Source: DASZTV01 sp035547515 (lineage in GTDB: Bacteria > Actinomycetota > Actinomycetes > JAFAQI01). Taken from it: DNA of 64,000 nucleotides. Shown here piece after piece: positions 1 through 8,187 of the stretch. The stretch lies in contig DASZUS010000027.1 in the NCBI GenBank assembly GCA_035547515.1, positions 221,400 to 285,399 of the forward strand. Reading direction: 5' to 3'. Position numbers and translations under genes: made by a program. The number at the start of each line of letters is the position of its first letter. Positions within the stretch are counted from its first letter, which is position 1. Under the pieces are notes generated by a model that did no database searches, was not told the DNA's origin, and worked only from the letters and a program-made list of their open reading frames with translations.

Positions 1-635
1 GGCAGCCACATCAAGGTGCGCACGTTGTGGAGGCGGTCGGCGAGCTTGAGCACCAGGACCTTCGGGTCCCGGGCCATCGCGACAACCATCTTGCGAATCG
101 TCTCGGCCTCGGCGGAGTCGCCATAGCGAACCTTGTCGAGCTTCGTGACGCCGTCGACCAGCCGCCCGACCTCGTCGCCGAAGTCCCGGATCACATCGGC
201 CAGCGACAGCGTCGTGTCCTCGACGGTGTCGTGCAGCAACGCGGCACAGATCGTCGGTGCCTCCATCCCGATGTCCGCGACGATCTGCGCGACTGCGAGA
301 GGGTGGGAGATGTAGGCGTCGCCACTGCGCCGCTGCTGGCCGCGGTGAGAGCGCTCTGCGACGTCGTACGCGCGCGCGACCATCCGGACGTCGGCCTTCG
401 GATGGTGGGATCGCAGCGTCTTCAGCAACGGCTCGAGCTCGGCCGGGGGCGCCGCCTTCGACCCACCGGACAGCCGCAGGCGGGCGCGCATCCGCGGCGT
501 GGTCGCGGGCCCAGGGATCGAGCCGAAGCCGGTTGCCGGATCGGCCAGAGCAGCCGCGTCGACCGCGCGGACAGCGAGATCGTCCTCGACCTCGGGCACG
601 AGCTCGTCCGCGATCGGGACGATCTCGCTCGACAT
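1..635 (-). CDS. rel: RelA/SpoT-family (p)ppGpp synthetase/hydrolase, N-terminal part (cut by window edge)
   Basis: Bifunctional alarmone enzyme that makes and hydrolyses (p)ppGpp in the stringent response. Only the first 211 residues are present; the rest lies outside the window. After a roughly 60-residue N-terminal extension the hydrolase (HD) domain is clear: H111 in ISHPL, the HD pair at 135-136 in LLHDTVEDT, and D200 in KLADRLHNVRTL. These are the manganese ligands and imply active hydrolysis. The ATG at 635 has a purine-rich AGGGGAG upstream. It lies 119 nt downstream of apt, the order known from mycobacteria. The synthetase, TGS and ACT domains cannot be assessed. Confidence 0.95.
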   Translation of the reverse strand, partial: MSSEIVPIADELVPEVEDDLAVRAVDAAALADPATGFGSIPGPATTPRMRARLRLSGGSKAAPPAELEPLLKTLRSHHPKADVRMVARAYDVAERSHRGQQRRSGDAYISHPLAVAQIVADIGMEAPTICAALLHDTVEDTTLSLADVIRDFGDEVGRLVDGVTKLDKVRYGDSAEAETIRKMVVAMARDPKVLVLKLADRLHNVRTLMWL

Positions 636-754
636 TGCCGCCGCTCCCCTTCGCAGGCTCGTTGCTCAAGTCTAACGAGCACGAACCGTCAGACCCCGAC
701 ACCACCAGAACGGCGCCAGCCCCTGACAACTTCCCGCACGGCTGACCCGGGCCA

Positions 755-1288
755 CTAGTACGTCAGCAATGCCTGGATATCAAGGCCCTGCAGGCGCTGC
801 CTGCCGCCGAGAGCGGTCAGCTCGAGCAGGACGCTGCAGCCGACCACTCTCGCACCGCTGCGGCGGACCAGGTCTGCAGCTGCCGCCACCGTCCCGCCCG
901 TAGCAAGGACGTCGTCGACGAGCAGCACCCGCTCCCCTGCCGCGAACGCGTCGCGATGCACCTCGAGGACGGCCTCGCCGTACTCCAGCTGGTAGGCGGT
1001 CGAGTAGGTCGCGCTCGGCAGCTTGCCCGCCTTGCGGACCGGGACGAACCCGGCACCGAAGTGGTAGGCGACCGCCGCGGCCAGGATGAAGCCGCGCGCC
1101 TCGATTCCGGCGACCTTGTCGATCGTCCCGCGGCCGTGATGGCTGACGATCGCGTCGACCGCCCCGGCAAACGCGACGTGATCGGCCAGCAGCGGCGTGA
1201 TGTCCTTGAAGGTCACCCCCGGCTGCGGGTAGCCCTCGACGTCGCGCACCCTCGTGCGCATCAGCGCGTCGAGGTCGAGGGGGCTCAC
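755..1288 (-). CDS. apt: Adenine phosphoribosyltransferase
   Basis: Purine salvage enzyme converting adenine plus PRPP to AMP in the cytoplasm. 177 aa, the usual length. The PRPP-binding loop VLLVDDVLATGGT is at residues 121-133, and the family signatures VEGYPQPGVTFKDITPLL (17-34) and GIEARGF (61-67) are present. The GTG start overlaps the secF stop by 4 nt (GTGA), so translation is probably coupled to secF. Conserved position between secF and rel. Confidence 0.96.
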   Translation of the reverse strand: MSPLDLDALMRTRVRDVEGYPQPGVTFKDITPLLADHVAFAGAVDAIVSHHGRGTIDKVAGIEARGFILAAAVAYHFGAGFVPVRKAGKLPSATYSTAYQLEYGEAVLEVHRDAFAAGERVLLVDDVLATGGTVAAAADLVRRSGARVVGCSVLLELTALGGRQRLQGLDIQALLTY

Positions 1289-2469
1289 CTGCGCTTGCGC
1301 GACCTGTTGCCGCCACCGCGCGGGCGGCGCCTGCCGGCCGGGCGGGCGCCGGCGCGCGGCGGTGGCCCGGTACGCCGGGGCCGCGGCGCCTGACCCTCCG
1401 CTTCTGCCAGGTCCTCAGGCGTCAGCAGGTCTGCAGCGACATCCGCGGGAACCGGCCCCGCCGCAGTCGCGACGGCAGGCGCCGAGCTCTCGCGCTCGCG
1501 GCGAGTCGCGACGCGCTTGGCGAGCTGCTGGTAGGTCGGTTCGCGCTCCTTGAAGTCGCACAGCAGCGGCGAGGCGATGAAGATCGAGGAATAGGCACCC
1601 GAGGCCAGGCCGATGAACAGCGCGAACGACAGGTCCTTCAGCGATCCGGCGCCGAGGAACCCGGCGCCGATCACCAGCAGGCCGATCACCGGGAGCAGCG
1701 CGATCACGGAGGTGTTGATCGAGCGGACCAGGGTCTGGTTGACCGCAAGGTTCGTCGCCTGGCTGAACGTCATCCGGCTGCCGCCGGCGATGCTCGCGGT
1801 GTTCTCGCGCACCTTGTCGAAGACGACGACGGTGTCGTAGAGGGAATAACCGAGGATCGTCAGCAACGCGATTACGGTCGACGGGCTCACCTGAAGCCCC
1901 GACAGCGAGTAGATCCCGGCCGTGATCACCAGGTCGTGGAGCAGCGCGATGATCGCGGCCAGCGCCATCTTCCACTCGAACCGGATCGACAGGTAGACGA
2001 TCACGACGAGCAAGAAGATGATCAGGCCCTCGATCGCCTTGTGGGTGATCTGGGTCCCCCAGCTCGACCCGACGGTCGTCGGGCTGATCTGATCGTCGCT
2101 GATGCCGAGCTTGGCGCTCAGCGCGTCCTCGATCTTCACCACCTGGGTGTTGGTGAGGGTGACTGTCTGGACGTCGAACTGCTTCGCCGAACCGGTGCCG
2201 ACCGTCTCGGAGACCTCCGGGGTCACGCCGGTCGAGCTCACCGCGTCGGTCACGTCGGACAGCGAGTGCCCGTGCAGCGGGCCGAGGAACTGCGCGCCGC
2301 CCTTGAAGTCGATCGAGGGGTTGAGCCCCTGCACCGCGAGGCTGATGATGCCGACGAGGATGACGATGCCGGAGCCGATGTACCAGTAGAGCCGCTTCCC
2401 GATGAAGTTGTACGAGACCTCACCGCGGTAGAGCTTGGTAGCCAGGGAGTCCGCGTCGTTGCGGGCCAT
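1285..2469 (-). CDS. secF: Protein translocase subunit SecF
   Basis: Membrane partner of SecD; the SecDF complex uses the proton gradient to help late steps of Sec export. 394 aa: an N-terminal membrane segment near residues 28-48, a periplasmic domain, then a five-helix bundle containing TILGYSLYDTVVVFDKVREN, the typical SecF motif. The C-terminal 80 residues form a basic, Pro/Arg/Gly-rich cytoplasmic tail that is longer than in E. coli but common in actinomycetes. The ATG start overlaps the secD stop by one nt (TGATG). Confidence 0.96.
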   Translation of the reverse strand: MARNDADSLATKLYRGEVSYNFIGKRLYWYIGSGIVILVGIISLAVQGLNPSIDFKGGAQFLGPLHGHSLSDVTDAVSSTGVTPEVSETVGTGSAKQFDVQTVTLTNTQVVKIEDALSAKLGISDDQISPTTVGSSWGTQITHKAIEGLIIFLLVVIVYLSIRFEWKMALAAIIALLHDLVITAGIYSLSGLQVSPSTVIALLTILGYSLYDTVVVFDKVRENTASIAGGSRMTFSQATNLAVNQTLVRSINTSVIALLPVIGLLVIGAGFLGAGSLKDLSFALFIGLASGAYSSIFIASPLLCDFKEREPTYQQLAKRVATRRERESSAPAVATAAGPVPADVAADLLTPEDLAEAEGQAPRPRRTGPPPRAGARPAGRRRPRGGGNRSRKRR

Positions 2470-4301
2470 CAGTTCTCCTTCCCGCGGGTACGCCGACTCG
2501 ACTCGTCCGCCTCGTCACGCGTCACACCCGCTCGGGCGCGCCCGATGCCGGTCCATCCCTTGCCGGAGTCGAACGCGGGACGGCGGCCGAGGATCTGCAG
2601 CAACGGGCGGGTGAAGAAGAACACGATCAGCAAGTCGGACAAGGTGGACAGCCCGAGGGTGAACGCGAAGCCGCGGACGTCGCCGATCGACACGATGTAG
2701 AGGATGAGCGCGGCGAGCAGTGACACCGTGTCCGCGGACAGGATCGTGCGCCGCGCCCGCGGCCAGGCGCGATCGACCGCGCTGCGCAGCCGACGGCCTT
2801 CTCGCACCTCGTCACGCAACCGTTCGAAGTAGACGACGAAGGAGTCGGCGGTGATGCCGACCGCGACGATAAAGCCGGCGATGCCGGGCAGCGAGAGGGT
2901 GTAGCCGACCGAGGAGTGGCCGAGCAGCGTCGTCACGGCGTAGAGGATCAGGCCGGACACCGCGAGGCTGCCGATGGTCACGATGCCCAGCGCCCGGTAG
3001 TAGACCAGCGAGAACAGGATGACCAGGGCGAGCCCGATCGCACCGGCGATCAGGCCGCCGTGCAGCTGGTTCGACCCGAGCGTCGCCGAGACGGTCTCGA
3101 CGTCGGACTGGCTGAACTTCAGCGGCAGCGAACCGTACTTCAGCACGTCGGCGAGGTCGGTCGCCTGGCTCTGGCTGAAGTTGCCGGTGATCTGGGCGAT
3201 CCCGCCCGGGATGCCGTCGGTCTCGCTGTCAGGCGCCGACTGCACCACCCCGTCCAGGGTGATGGCGATCGCGTTGCAGCCCTTCGGCGGCGCGCAGCCG
3301 CTGGCGAACCCATTGTCGGCGCTGCCGGTCGCCTCGTAGGCCTTCTTCGTCAGCGCCAGCCATGCGCTCGAGCCGCTGCCGCTGAAGGACAGGTTGACCT
3401 GCCAGTCGACGCCCTGGGTGCTCAAGCCCGCCGAGGCGGACTTGACCTGCGTGCCCTCGATCGTCGCCGGCGCCAGGAGGTACTTCAGGCCGGCGGTCGT
3501 TGGCGGGTCGCACGCGATGATGTAGTCGCTTGCGATGTCGTTGCCGTTGGTCGGGTTGGGGTGCTTCGAGCAGTCCCAGGTGCTGAACGCCTTCTCGAAT
3601 GCTGTCGTGAGCGTCGGCGACTCGCTGTTGGGCAGCGGCTGGTCGCTGGTCTGGTCCGCGACGCTCGTGCCGGTCGGCGACGGCGACACCGAAGGGCTTG
3701 CCGTTGTCGTCGGCGACGGCGTGACGCTCGGAGTAGCTGATGGCGTGGGCGTCGTACTCGCCTTGGGCTTCGCGAGCAACGCCGCGCTCAACGCGTCGCC
3801 GTGCGACTTCTTGCCCGACGTGGATCCCTTGCCTTTGCCGCCCGCCTTGGCCGTCGCGCTCGTCGAGACCGCGGGCGAGGGCGACACGCTGGGCGTCGTG
3901 GATGCGGCAGGGGTGGGCGCGTAGTTGCCGACCGCGAGGACCTGGCGGAAGCGCAGCAAAGCGGTCTGACCGACGGTGGCGACCACCTGGTTACGCCCCT
4001 TGCCGGGGACCGAGATGATGATGTGGTTGTTGCCCTGCGTAGTGACATCCGCACCGCCGACACCGAGGCCGTTGACCCGGTCACGGATGATGTTGACCGC
4101 CTGGTCCAGCTGGCTCTTGGTGATGCTGCTGCTGCCCTGCAGCGGCTCCGCGGTGAGCGTGACCTGGGTGCCGCCGCGCAGGTCGAGACCGAGCGCCGGC
4201 GTGGCCGACTTGCCGAGGAACACTCCGAGATAGAGCGCGACGATCAGCAACGCCATCGCGGCCAGCGAGCGGCCGGGACGAGCCTTGGTGGCCTGTGCCA
4301 C
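2469..4301 (-). CDS. secD: Protein translocase subunit SecD with long Ser/Thr/Pro-rich insertion
   Basis: Membrane export accessory protein. 610 aa, GTG start. An N-terminal membrane helix (about 13-30) is followed by LDLRGGTQVTL (39-49), the canonical SecD signature, then a periplasmic P1 domain split by a low-complexity insert at about residues 128-222 made of SPSP/TPTPSAT-type repeats with a short Lys/Gly patch. The C-terminal five-helix SecD/SecF domain includes GFIVAVGITADSFVVYFERLRDE. Ends with a basic tail. Next gene secF is coupled by a TGATG junction; yajC lies 57 nt upstream. The insert is the odd element. Confidence 0.96.
   Translation of the reverse strand: MAQATKARPGRSLAAMALLIVALYLGVFLGKSATPALGLDLRGGTQVTLTAEPLQGSSSITKSQLDQAVNIIRDRVNGLGVGGADVTTQGNNHIIISVPGKGRNQVVATVGQTALLRFRQVLAVGNYAPTPAASTTPSVSPSPAVSTSATAKAGGKGKGSTSGKKSHGDALSAALLAKPKASTTPTPSATPSVTPSPTTTASPSVSPSPTGTSVADQTSDQPLPNSESPTLTTAFEKAFSTWDCSKHPNPTNGNDIASDYIIACDPPTTAGLKYLLAPATIEGTQVKSASAGLSTQGVDWQVNLSFSGSGSSAWLALTKKAYEATGSADNGFASGCAPPKGCNAIAITLDGVVQSAPDSETDGIPGGIAQITGNFSQSQATDLADVLKYGSLPLKFSQSDVETVSATLGSNQLHGGLIAGAIGLALVILFSLVYYRALGIVTIGSLAVSGLILYAVTTLLGHSSVGYTLSLPGIAGFIVAVGITADSFVVYFERLRDEVREGRRLRSAVDRAWPRARRTILSADTVSLLAALILYIVSIGDVRGFAFTLGLSTLSDLLIVFFFTRPLLQILGRRPAFDSGKGWTGIGRARAGVTRDEADESSRRTRGKEN
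3636..3920 (-). repeat. Low-complexity Ser/Thr/Pro coding segment inside secD
   Basis: Encodes residues 128-222 of SecD. The segment is dominated by repeated SPSP, TPTP and PSVT units around a small Gly/Lys stretch. It falls within the periplasmic P1 domain, so it should be an extracytoplasmic flexible linker. It is compositionally unlike the rest of the gene. Confidence 0.8.
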
Positions 4302-4358
4302 GTTCGTATCTGCCTTTCCGGGAGTGAGTGCTGCGCCGTACCGTGCCCTGCGCGGCCG

Positions 4359-4799
4359 CTAGGTGCTGGCCGGGCCGTCCGTCGGGTCGGTCGGCTTGTC
4401 CGGGTCGTCGATCACCTCGTGGTTCGTCACGTCCGGCGACGCCTCCTCCGGCGGGTCGTCGCCGAGCACCCGCAGGATCGCCGCATGGACATAGCGGACC
4501 CGTACGCCGGGAGCGATCTCCAGCGTCAGCGCGTCGTCATGCACCTCGACGACCGTGGCGAGCAAGCCTGAGGTGGTGATGATCTCGTCGCCGGGGGCGG
4601 CCTTGCGCGCGGACTCGGCGGCCGCCCGCTGACGGTTGCGCGCCGGCCGGATGAAGATCAGGTAGGCGATGAAGAACAGGACGATCAGCACGAGGAAGGG
4701 CGCGAAGCTGCTTCCGCCCCCGCCGCTGCTGGTCGCACCGCCGCTGCTCGTCGCGGCGGGCAGCGTCGCGACAGCCTTGGCCAGCAAACTGGCGTGCAC
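4359..4799 (-). CDS. yajC: Preprotein translocase subunit YajC
   Basis: Small membrane protein that associates with SecDF. 146 aa, GTG start with GGAGAGG upstream. A Gly/Ser-rich N-terminus precedes a single membrane helix (about 34-50, FLVLIVLFFIAYLIFI) and the conserved YajC stretch RPARNRQR followed by PGDEIITTSGLLATV. The acidic C-terminal tail is variable. Lies between ruvB (60 nt away) and secD, as in other actinomycetes. Confidence 0.93.
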   Translation of the reverse strand: MHASLLAKAVATLPAATSSGGATSSGGGGSSFAPFLVLIVLFFIAYLIFIRPARNRQRAAAESARKAAPGDEIITTSGLLATVVEVHDDALTLEIAPGVRVRYVHAAILRVLGDDPPEEASPDVTNHEVIDDPDKPTDPTDGPAST

Positions 4800-4859
4800 G
4801 CGCCTCGCCCTCTCCTCGACAGCTGATGAGTCGGCGAGACTCCTCCGCCAACCGACGGG

Positions 4860-5933
4860 TCAGTCTACGTCGGAGGCTTGATCATCGAGGCCGATCAAGG
4901 GCAGCATCGCCGCGTCGGACATGCCGCCCGACGGCGCTCGCAGCCCGAGGTGGCGCCAGGCGGCCGGCGTCGCGATCCGGCCGCGCGGTGTGCGGGCGAG
5001 CAGCCCGGCGCGGACCAGGAACGGCTCCGCCACGGTCTCGACGGTCTCGGGCTCCTCGGCGACCGCGACCGCGAGCGTGGTGAGGCCGACCGGTCCCCCG
5101 CTGAAGCGCACCAGGAGGGCCTCGAGCACGGCGCGGTCGAGGCGGTCGAGGCCGAGCTCGTCGACGTCGTACATCGTGAGCGCGGCCCGGGCGATCTCCC
5201 GGTCCACGACACCGTCGGCGCGGACCTCGGCGTAGTCGCGGACCCGGCGCAGCAGCCGGTTGGCGATGCGCGGCGTCCCTCTCGCCCGGCCGCCGATCTC
5301 GGCGGCGCCGTCGGGGGTCAGGGTCACCTCGAGCAAGGCGGCGCTGCGCCGCAGTACGGTCTCGAGCTCAGCGGGCGAGTAGAAGTCGAGATGGGCGACG
5401 AAGCCGAACCGGTCCCGTAGCGGTCCGGGCAGCAGGCCCGCCCGCGTCGTCGCGCCGACCAGGGTGAACGGCGCGACGTCGAGCGGGATGGCGGTCGCTC
5501 CTGGCCCCGTGCCGACAACGACGTCGACCCGGAAGTCCTCCATCGCGACGTAGAGCATCTCCTCGGCCGGGCGCGCCATCCGGTGGATCTCGTCGAGGAA
5601 CAGCACCTCGCCCTCGCCGAGCGTCGACAGCAGCGCCGCGAGATCCCCGGCGCGCTCGATGGCCGGCCCGCTCGTGATGCGCAGAGGTGCGCCGAGCTCG
5701 TTGGCGATGATCATCGCAAGCGTCGTCTTGCCGAGCCCGGGCGAGCCCGACAGCAGGACGTGGTCGGGCGGGCGACCGCGGTTTCGGGCCGCGTCGAGCA
5801 CGACCGAGAGCTGGTCGCGGACGCGCTGCTGGCCGACGAAGTCTTCGAGCCGCTTGGGTCGCAGCGCCGCGTCGACGATCTCGTCGTCGGCGCCGGCGTA
5901 CGCCGAGACCAGCTCGCCTGAGGTCTCCGACAT
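4860..5933 (-). CDS. ruvB: Holliday junction branch migration ATPase RuvB
   Basis: Hexameric motor that drives branch migration with RuvA in recombinational repair. 357 aa. AAA+ motifs: Walker A GSPGLGKT at 63-70, Walker B LFLDEIHR with D114/E115, sensor region VGATTRAG, and an arginine-finger region GPLRDRFG. The C-terminal winged-helix domain carries TPRIANRLLRRVRDYAEV. Starts 3 nt after ruvA ends, third gene of the ruvCAB operon. Confidence 0.97.
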   Translation of the reverse strand: MSETSGELVSAYAGADDEIVDAALRPKRLEDFVGQQRVRDQLSVVLDAARNRGRPPDHVLLSGSPGLGKTTLAMIIANELGAPLRITSGPAIERAGDLAALLSTLGEGEVLFLDEIHRMARPAEEMLYVAMEDFRVDVVVGTGPGATAIPLDVAPFTLVGATTRAGLLPGPLRDRFGFVAHLDFYSPAELETVLRRSAALLEVTLTPDGAAEIGGRARGTPRIANRLLRRVRDYAEVRADGVVDREIARAALTMYDVDELGLDRLDRAVLEALLVRFSGGPVGLTTLAVAVAEEPETVETVAEPFLVRAGLLARTPRGRIATPAAWRHLGLRAPSGGMSDAAMLPLIGLDDQASDVD

Positions 5934-5936
5934 CGG

Positions 5937-6560
5937 CTAGGCCCGGCTCAGCATTTGCAGGCAGGATCGAAGCAGCGCGGAGATGTTCGGGACGTCTCCC
6001 ACCGCGAGCGCTGCCTCGGCCTCGGGACCCACCGCGACCAGTGCGTCGTCGACCTCGCGGCCGGACCAGCCGAGCCCGGTGAGCGCGTCGCGGAGCTGGT
6101 CACGCCAGACGCCGGGCCCGTCGCGCCCGGGCAGCCGTACGACGTTGCCGCCGCCGCTCGGCGCGCCGAGCTTGTCCTTCAGCTCGAGGACCAGGCGCTG
6201 CGCGCCCTTGCGCCCGACCCCCGAGACCAGCGTCAGCGCTCCGACGTCGTCGGTGGCGACTGCCGCCCGGACCGCATCCGGCGTCAACACGGCGAGAACC
6301 GCCTGCGCCAGCTTCGGGCCGACACCGGTCACGCCCTGCAGCGTCTCGAACACCTGGCGTTCGTCGTCGGTGGCGAAACCGAAGAGCGTGAGCGAGTCCT
6401 CACGCACGACGAGGCTGGTCGCCAGGCGAGCATGCTCGTCGACCCGCAGCGCGCCCAGCGTCGTCGGCGTGCACTGCACGGCAATGCCGATGCCGCCGAC
6501 CTCGATGACCGCGCCCTCCGCGCTGACGTGGGCGACGATCCCGCTGAGCGTGGCGATCAT
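5937..6560 (-). CDS. ruvA: Holliday junction DNA-binding protein RuvA
   Basis: Tetrameric protein that binds Holliday junctions and loads RuvB. 207 aa. The N-terminal OB fold starts MIATLSGIVA; two helix-hairpin-helix motifs follow (FETLQGVTGVGPKLAQAVL and LTLVSGVGRKGAQRLVLELKDKL), then the C-terminal domain III. The reading frame is open further upstream, but the ATG at 6560 overlaps the ruvC stop as ATGA and gives the normal N-terminus, so it was chosen. Confidence 0.96.
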   Translation of the reverse strand: MIATLSGIVAHVSAEGAVIEVGGIGIAVQCTPTTLGALRVDEHARLATSLVVREDSLTLFGFATDDERQVFETLQGVTGVGPKLAQAVLAVLTPDAVRAAVATDDVGALTLVSGVGRKGAQRLVLELKDKLGAPSGGGNVVRLPGRDGPGVWRDQLRDALTGLGWSGREVDDALVAVGPEAEAALAVGDVPNISALLRSCLQMLSRA

Positions 6561-7093
6561 CGGGCACCTGCCGCGACGACGCGGGCGTGGCTGAGCTGTG
6601 CCTGCGCCAACCGAGCCATGGCCGCTCCCCGCCACAGATGGCAGATCGCCAGGGCAAGCGCGTCCGCGGTGTCGGCCGGCTTGGGTGCGCCGTCGAGGTG
6701 CAGGACCCGCGCGACCATGTGCCCCACCTGCGCCTTCTCGGCCCGGCCGGAGCCGGTGATCGCCGCCTTCACCTCGCTGGGGGTGTGCATCGCAACCGGC
6801 ACGCCGGCCCGCGCTGCCGCGGTGATCGCCATCGCGGCGGCCTGCGCCGTACCCATCACGGTGCGCACGTTGTGCTGGCTGAACACGCGCTCGACGGCCA
6901 CCACGTCCGGGTTGTGAAGCGCGATCCAGGCCGAGATTTGCCGGTCGATCGCCAGCAACCGGTGCGCCACGTCGTCATCCGGCGGCGTGCGCACCACGTC
7001 ATAGGCCACCGCGAGCAGCGTCCGGCCGGGGGCGCCTTCGACCACGCCGAGCCCGCACCGGGTCAACCCCGGATCCACGCCAAGCACGCGCAC
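6557..7093 (-). CDS. ruvC: Crossover junction endodeoxyribonuclease RuvC
   Basis: Resolves Holliday junctions by paired nicking. 178 aa from a GTG at 7093. VRVLGVDPGLTRCG carries the first catalytic Asp (D7); VVAVERVFSQ holds the Glu, and DTADALALAICH the C-terminal acidic residues. A GGAGG lies 5 nt upstream of this GTG. The frame is open up to 7147, but that would place the SOS box inside the coding region, so the GTG start is preferred. First gene of ruvCAB, ATGA overlap with ruvA. Confidence 0.95.
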   Translation of the reverse strand: MRVLGVDPGLTRCGLGVVEGAPGRTLLAVAYDVVRTPPDDDVAHRLLAIDRQISAWIALHNPDVVAVERVFSQHNVRTVMGTAQAAAMAITAAARAGVPVAMHTPSEVKAAITGSGRAEKAQVGHMVARVLHLDGAPKPADTADALALAICHLWRGAAMARLAQAQLSHARVVAAGAR

Positions 7094-7107
7094 AGGAGCC
7101 TCCGCAG

Positions 7108-7123
7108 TCGAACGTACGTTCGG
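7108..7123. promoter_or_regulatory. LexA/SOS box upstream of ruvCAB
   Basis: The 16 bases TCGAAC-GTAC-GTTCGG match the mycobacterial/actinobacterial SOS consensus TCGAAC(N4)GTTCGA at all but the last base. It lies 15 nt upstream of the ruvC GTG, the usual place for LexA control of ruvCAB. The DNA-damage regulation is inferred from the site. Confidence 0.9.
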
Positions 7124-7177
7124 AAGACTAGGCCGCGCGAGCGCCAAAGGCGCGCAACGACGCGCCCAAACCGGTTC

Positions 7178-7217
7178 GTGAACTGTCCGGTACCCCCGGC
7201 GGTATCCACCGGTTCAC
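7178..7217. repeat. 40-bp palindromic repeat, copy 1
   Basis: Imperfect member of a three-copy family. Left arm GTGAACTGTCCGGTACC, central CCCGGC, right arm GGTATCCACCGGTTCAC. The end hexamers GTGAAC/GTTCAC are intact; the middle of the stem has several mismatches, so it looks older than copy 2. Lies between ruvC and the divergent AbiEi/DUF559 gene, 54 bp from the SOS box. Confidence 0.85.
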
Positions 7218-7257
7218 GGATCGCGACCGCCGCCCACGTCGATGCTCCGGTCACCGC

Positions 7258-8187
7258 TTGCCAGCCGACTTGGGCCGCACACTGCGCCCCGTGGTCGATC
7301 CCTCCGAGGCGTTCGCAGTCGACAGCTACGGCGCCGCCAGCCTCTCCCAGTGCCTGCCCGCTGGCCTGACCAAGTGGCAGATTCACCGTCTGGTCGAGAG
7401 TGGCCGCTGGCAGTCACCGTTGCCCAGGGTGTACGTCGTGTTCAGCGGTCCCCTGCCCACAGAGTCCGTCCACCGCGCGGCATTGCTCTATGCCGGCGCT
7501 ACCAGCGTCGTCAGCCACGAGTCCGCCGGCGCGTTGTGGCGAATCTGCCCAACGCCGGCCAAGGTCCACTTGCTCGTTCCCTACCGCCGGCAGGTTGATG
7601 ACCAGATCGGGCTCGAGCTTCACCGCTCGCCCACGCTCGGGGCCGATGATGTACACCCCTCGTTGGCGCCACGGCGTACCAGGATCGAGCGGACAGTCCT
7701 CGATCTGCTGCAGGGCAGACGCAGCGCGGACGCAGCCCTCGGGTTCATCGGCGACGCCTTACGGACTCGGTCGACAAATGCCGCCAGACTCCGAAACGCG
7801 GTGCTCGCGAAGCCACGCACGCGTTGGCGCCGGCTGATCTTGGACGCCCTGCCGGACATCGAGGCAGGAGCCCAATCTCCACTCGAGCTCCGGGACGCAG
7901 CAATCCGACGGCGCCACGGCTTGCCCCAAGGCCGACGGCAAGTACGTCGCCTCGGCAGCCAGGTCGAGTACTTGGACGGGCTGATCGAAGAGTATGGAGT
8001 GCACATCGAGCTCGACGGACGGCTCGGTCACGATCGGACGCGCGACCGCTGGCGCGACATGCGTCGCGACAACCGGAGCGAAGTCGCCGGCTTGAGGCAT
8101 CTCCGCTATGGGTGGGCGGACGTCCTGCCCTGGTTCGTGAACTGTCCGCTACCGCCGGCGGTACCGGACAGTTCACAGTCGAGCTAG
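7258..8187 (+). CDS. AbiEi-like winged-helix plus DUF559 nuclease-like protein
   Basis: 309 aa; biological role unknown. N-terminal half (about 25-150) resembles the AbiEi-type antitoxin winged-helix domain (LSQCLPAGLTKWQIHRLVESGRW, then VSHESAGALWRI). C-terminal half resembles DUF559 PD-(D/E)XK nucleases: E210 in QSPLE, D240 in EYLDG, and E251/D253 in HIELDGR, then RRDNRSEVAGLRHLRYGW. The last 16 residues are encoded by a palindromic repeat. Start uncertain: TTG 7258 or GTG 7291. The gene separates ruvC from yebC and is flanked by repeat copies 1 and 2, suggesting insertion. It overlaps the yebC 3' end by 4 nt. Such proteins are frequent in actinomycetes; a defence or toxin-antitoxin role is only an inference. 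Confidence 0.75.
   Translation: MPADLGRTLRPVVDPSEAFAVDSYGAASLSQCLPAGLTKWQIHRLVESGRWQSPLPRVYVVFSGPLPTESVHRAALLYAGATSVVSHESAGALWRICPTPAKVHLLVPYRRQVDDQIGLELHRSPTLGADDVHPSLAPRRTRIERTVLDLLQGRRSADAALGFIGDALRTRSTNAARLRNAVLAKPRTRWRRLILDALPDIEAGAQSPLELRDAAIRRRHGLPQGRRQVRRLGSQVEYLDGLIEEYGVHIELDGRLGHDRTRDRWRDMRRDNRSEVAGLRHLRYGWADVLPWFVNCPLPPAVPDSSQSS
8137..8176. repeat. 40-bp palindromic repeat, copy 2 (inside a coding tail)
   Basis: Nearly perfect 40-bp palindrome: left arm GTGAACTGTCCGCTACC, centre GCCGGC, right arm GGTACCGGACAGTTCAC, one mismatch in 17 pairs. It encodes the C-terminal tail of the DUF559 protein and ends 7 nt before the yebC stop codon on the other strand. It could act as a bidirectional terminator between the convergent genes, although no U-tract follows on either strand. 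Confidence 0.9.

Noticed and set aside
7094..7147. Longer ruvC start (ATG 7147)
   Set aside because: It would put the SOS box inside the coding region, and the GTG at 7093 has a good ribosome site and a normal N-terminus.
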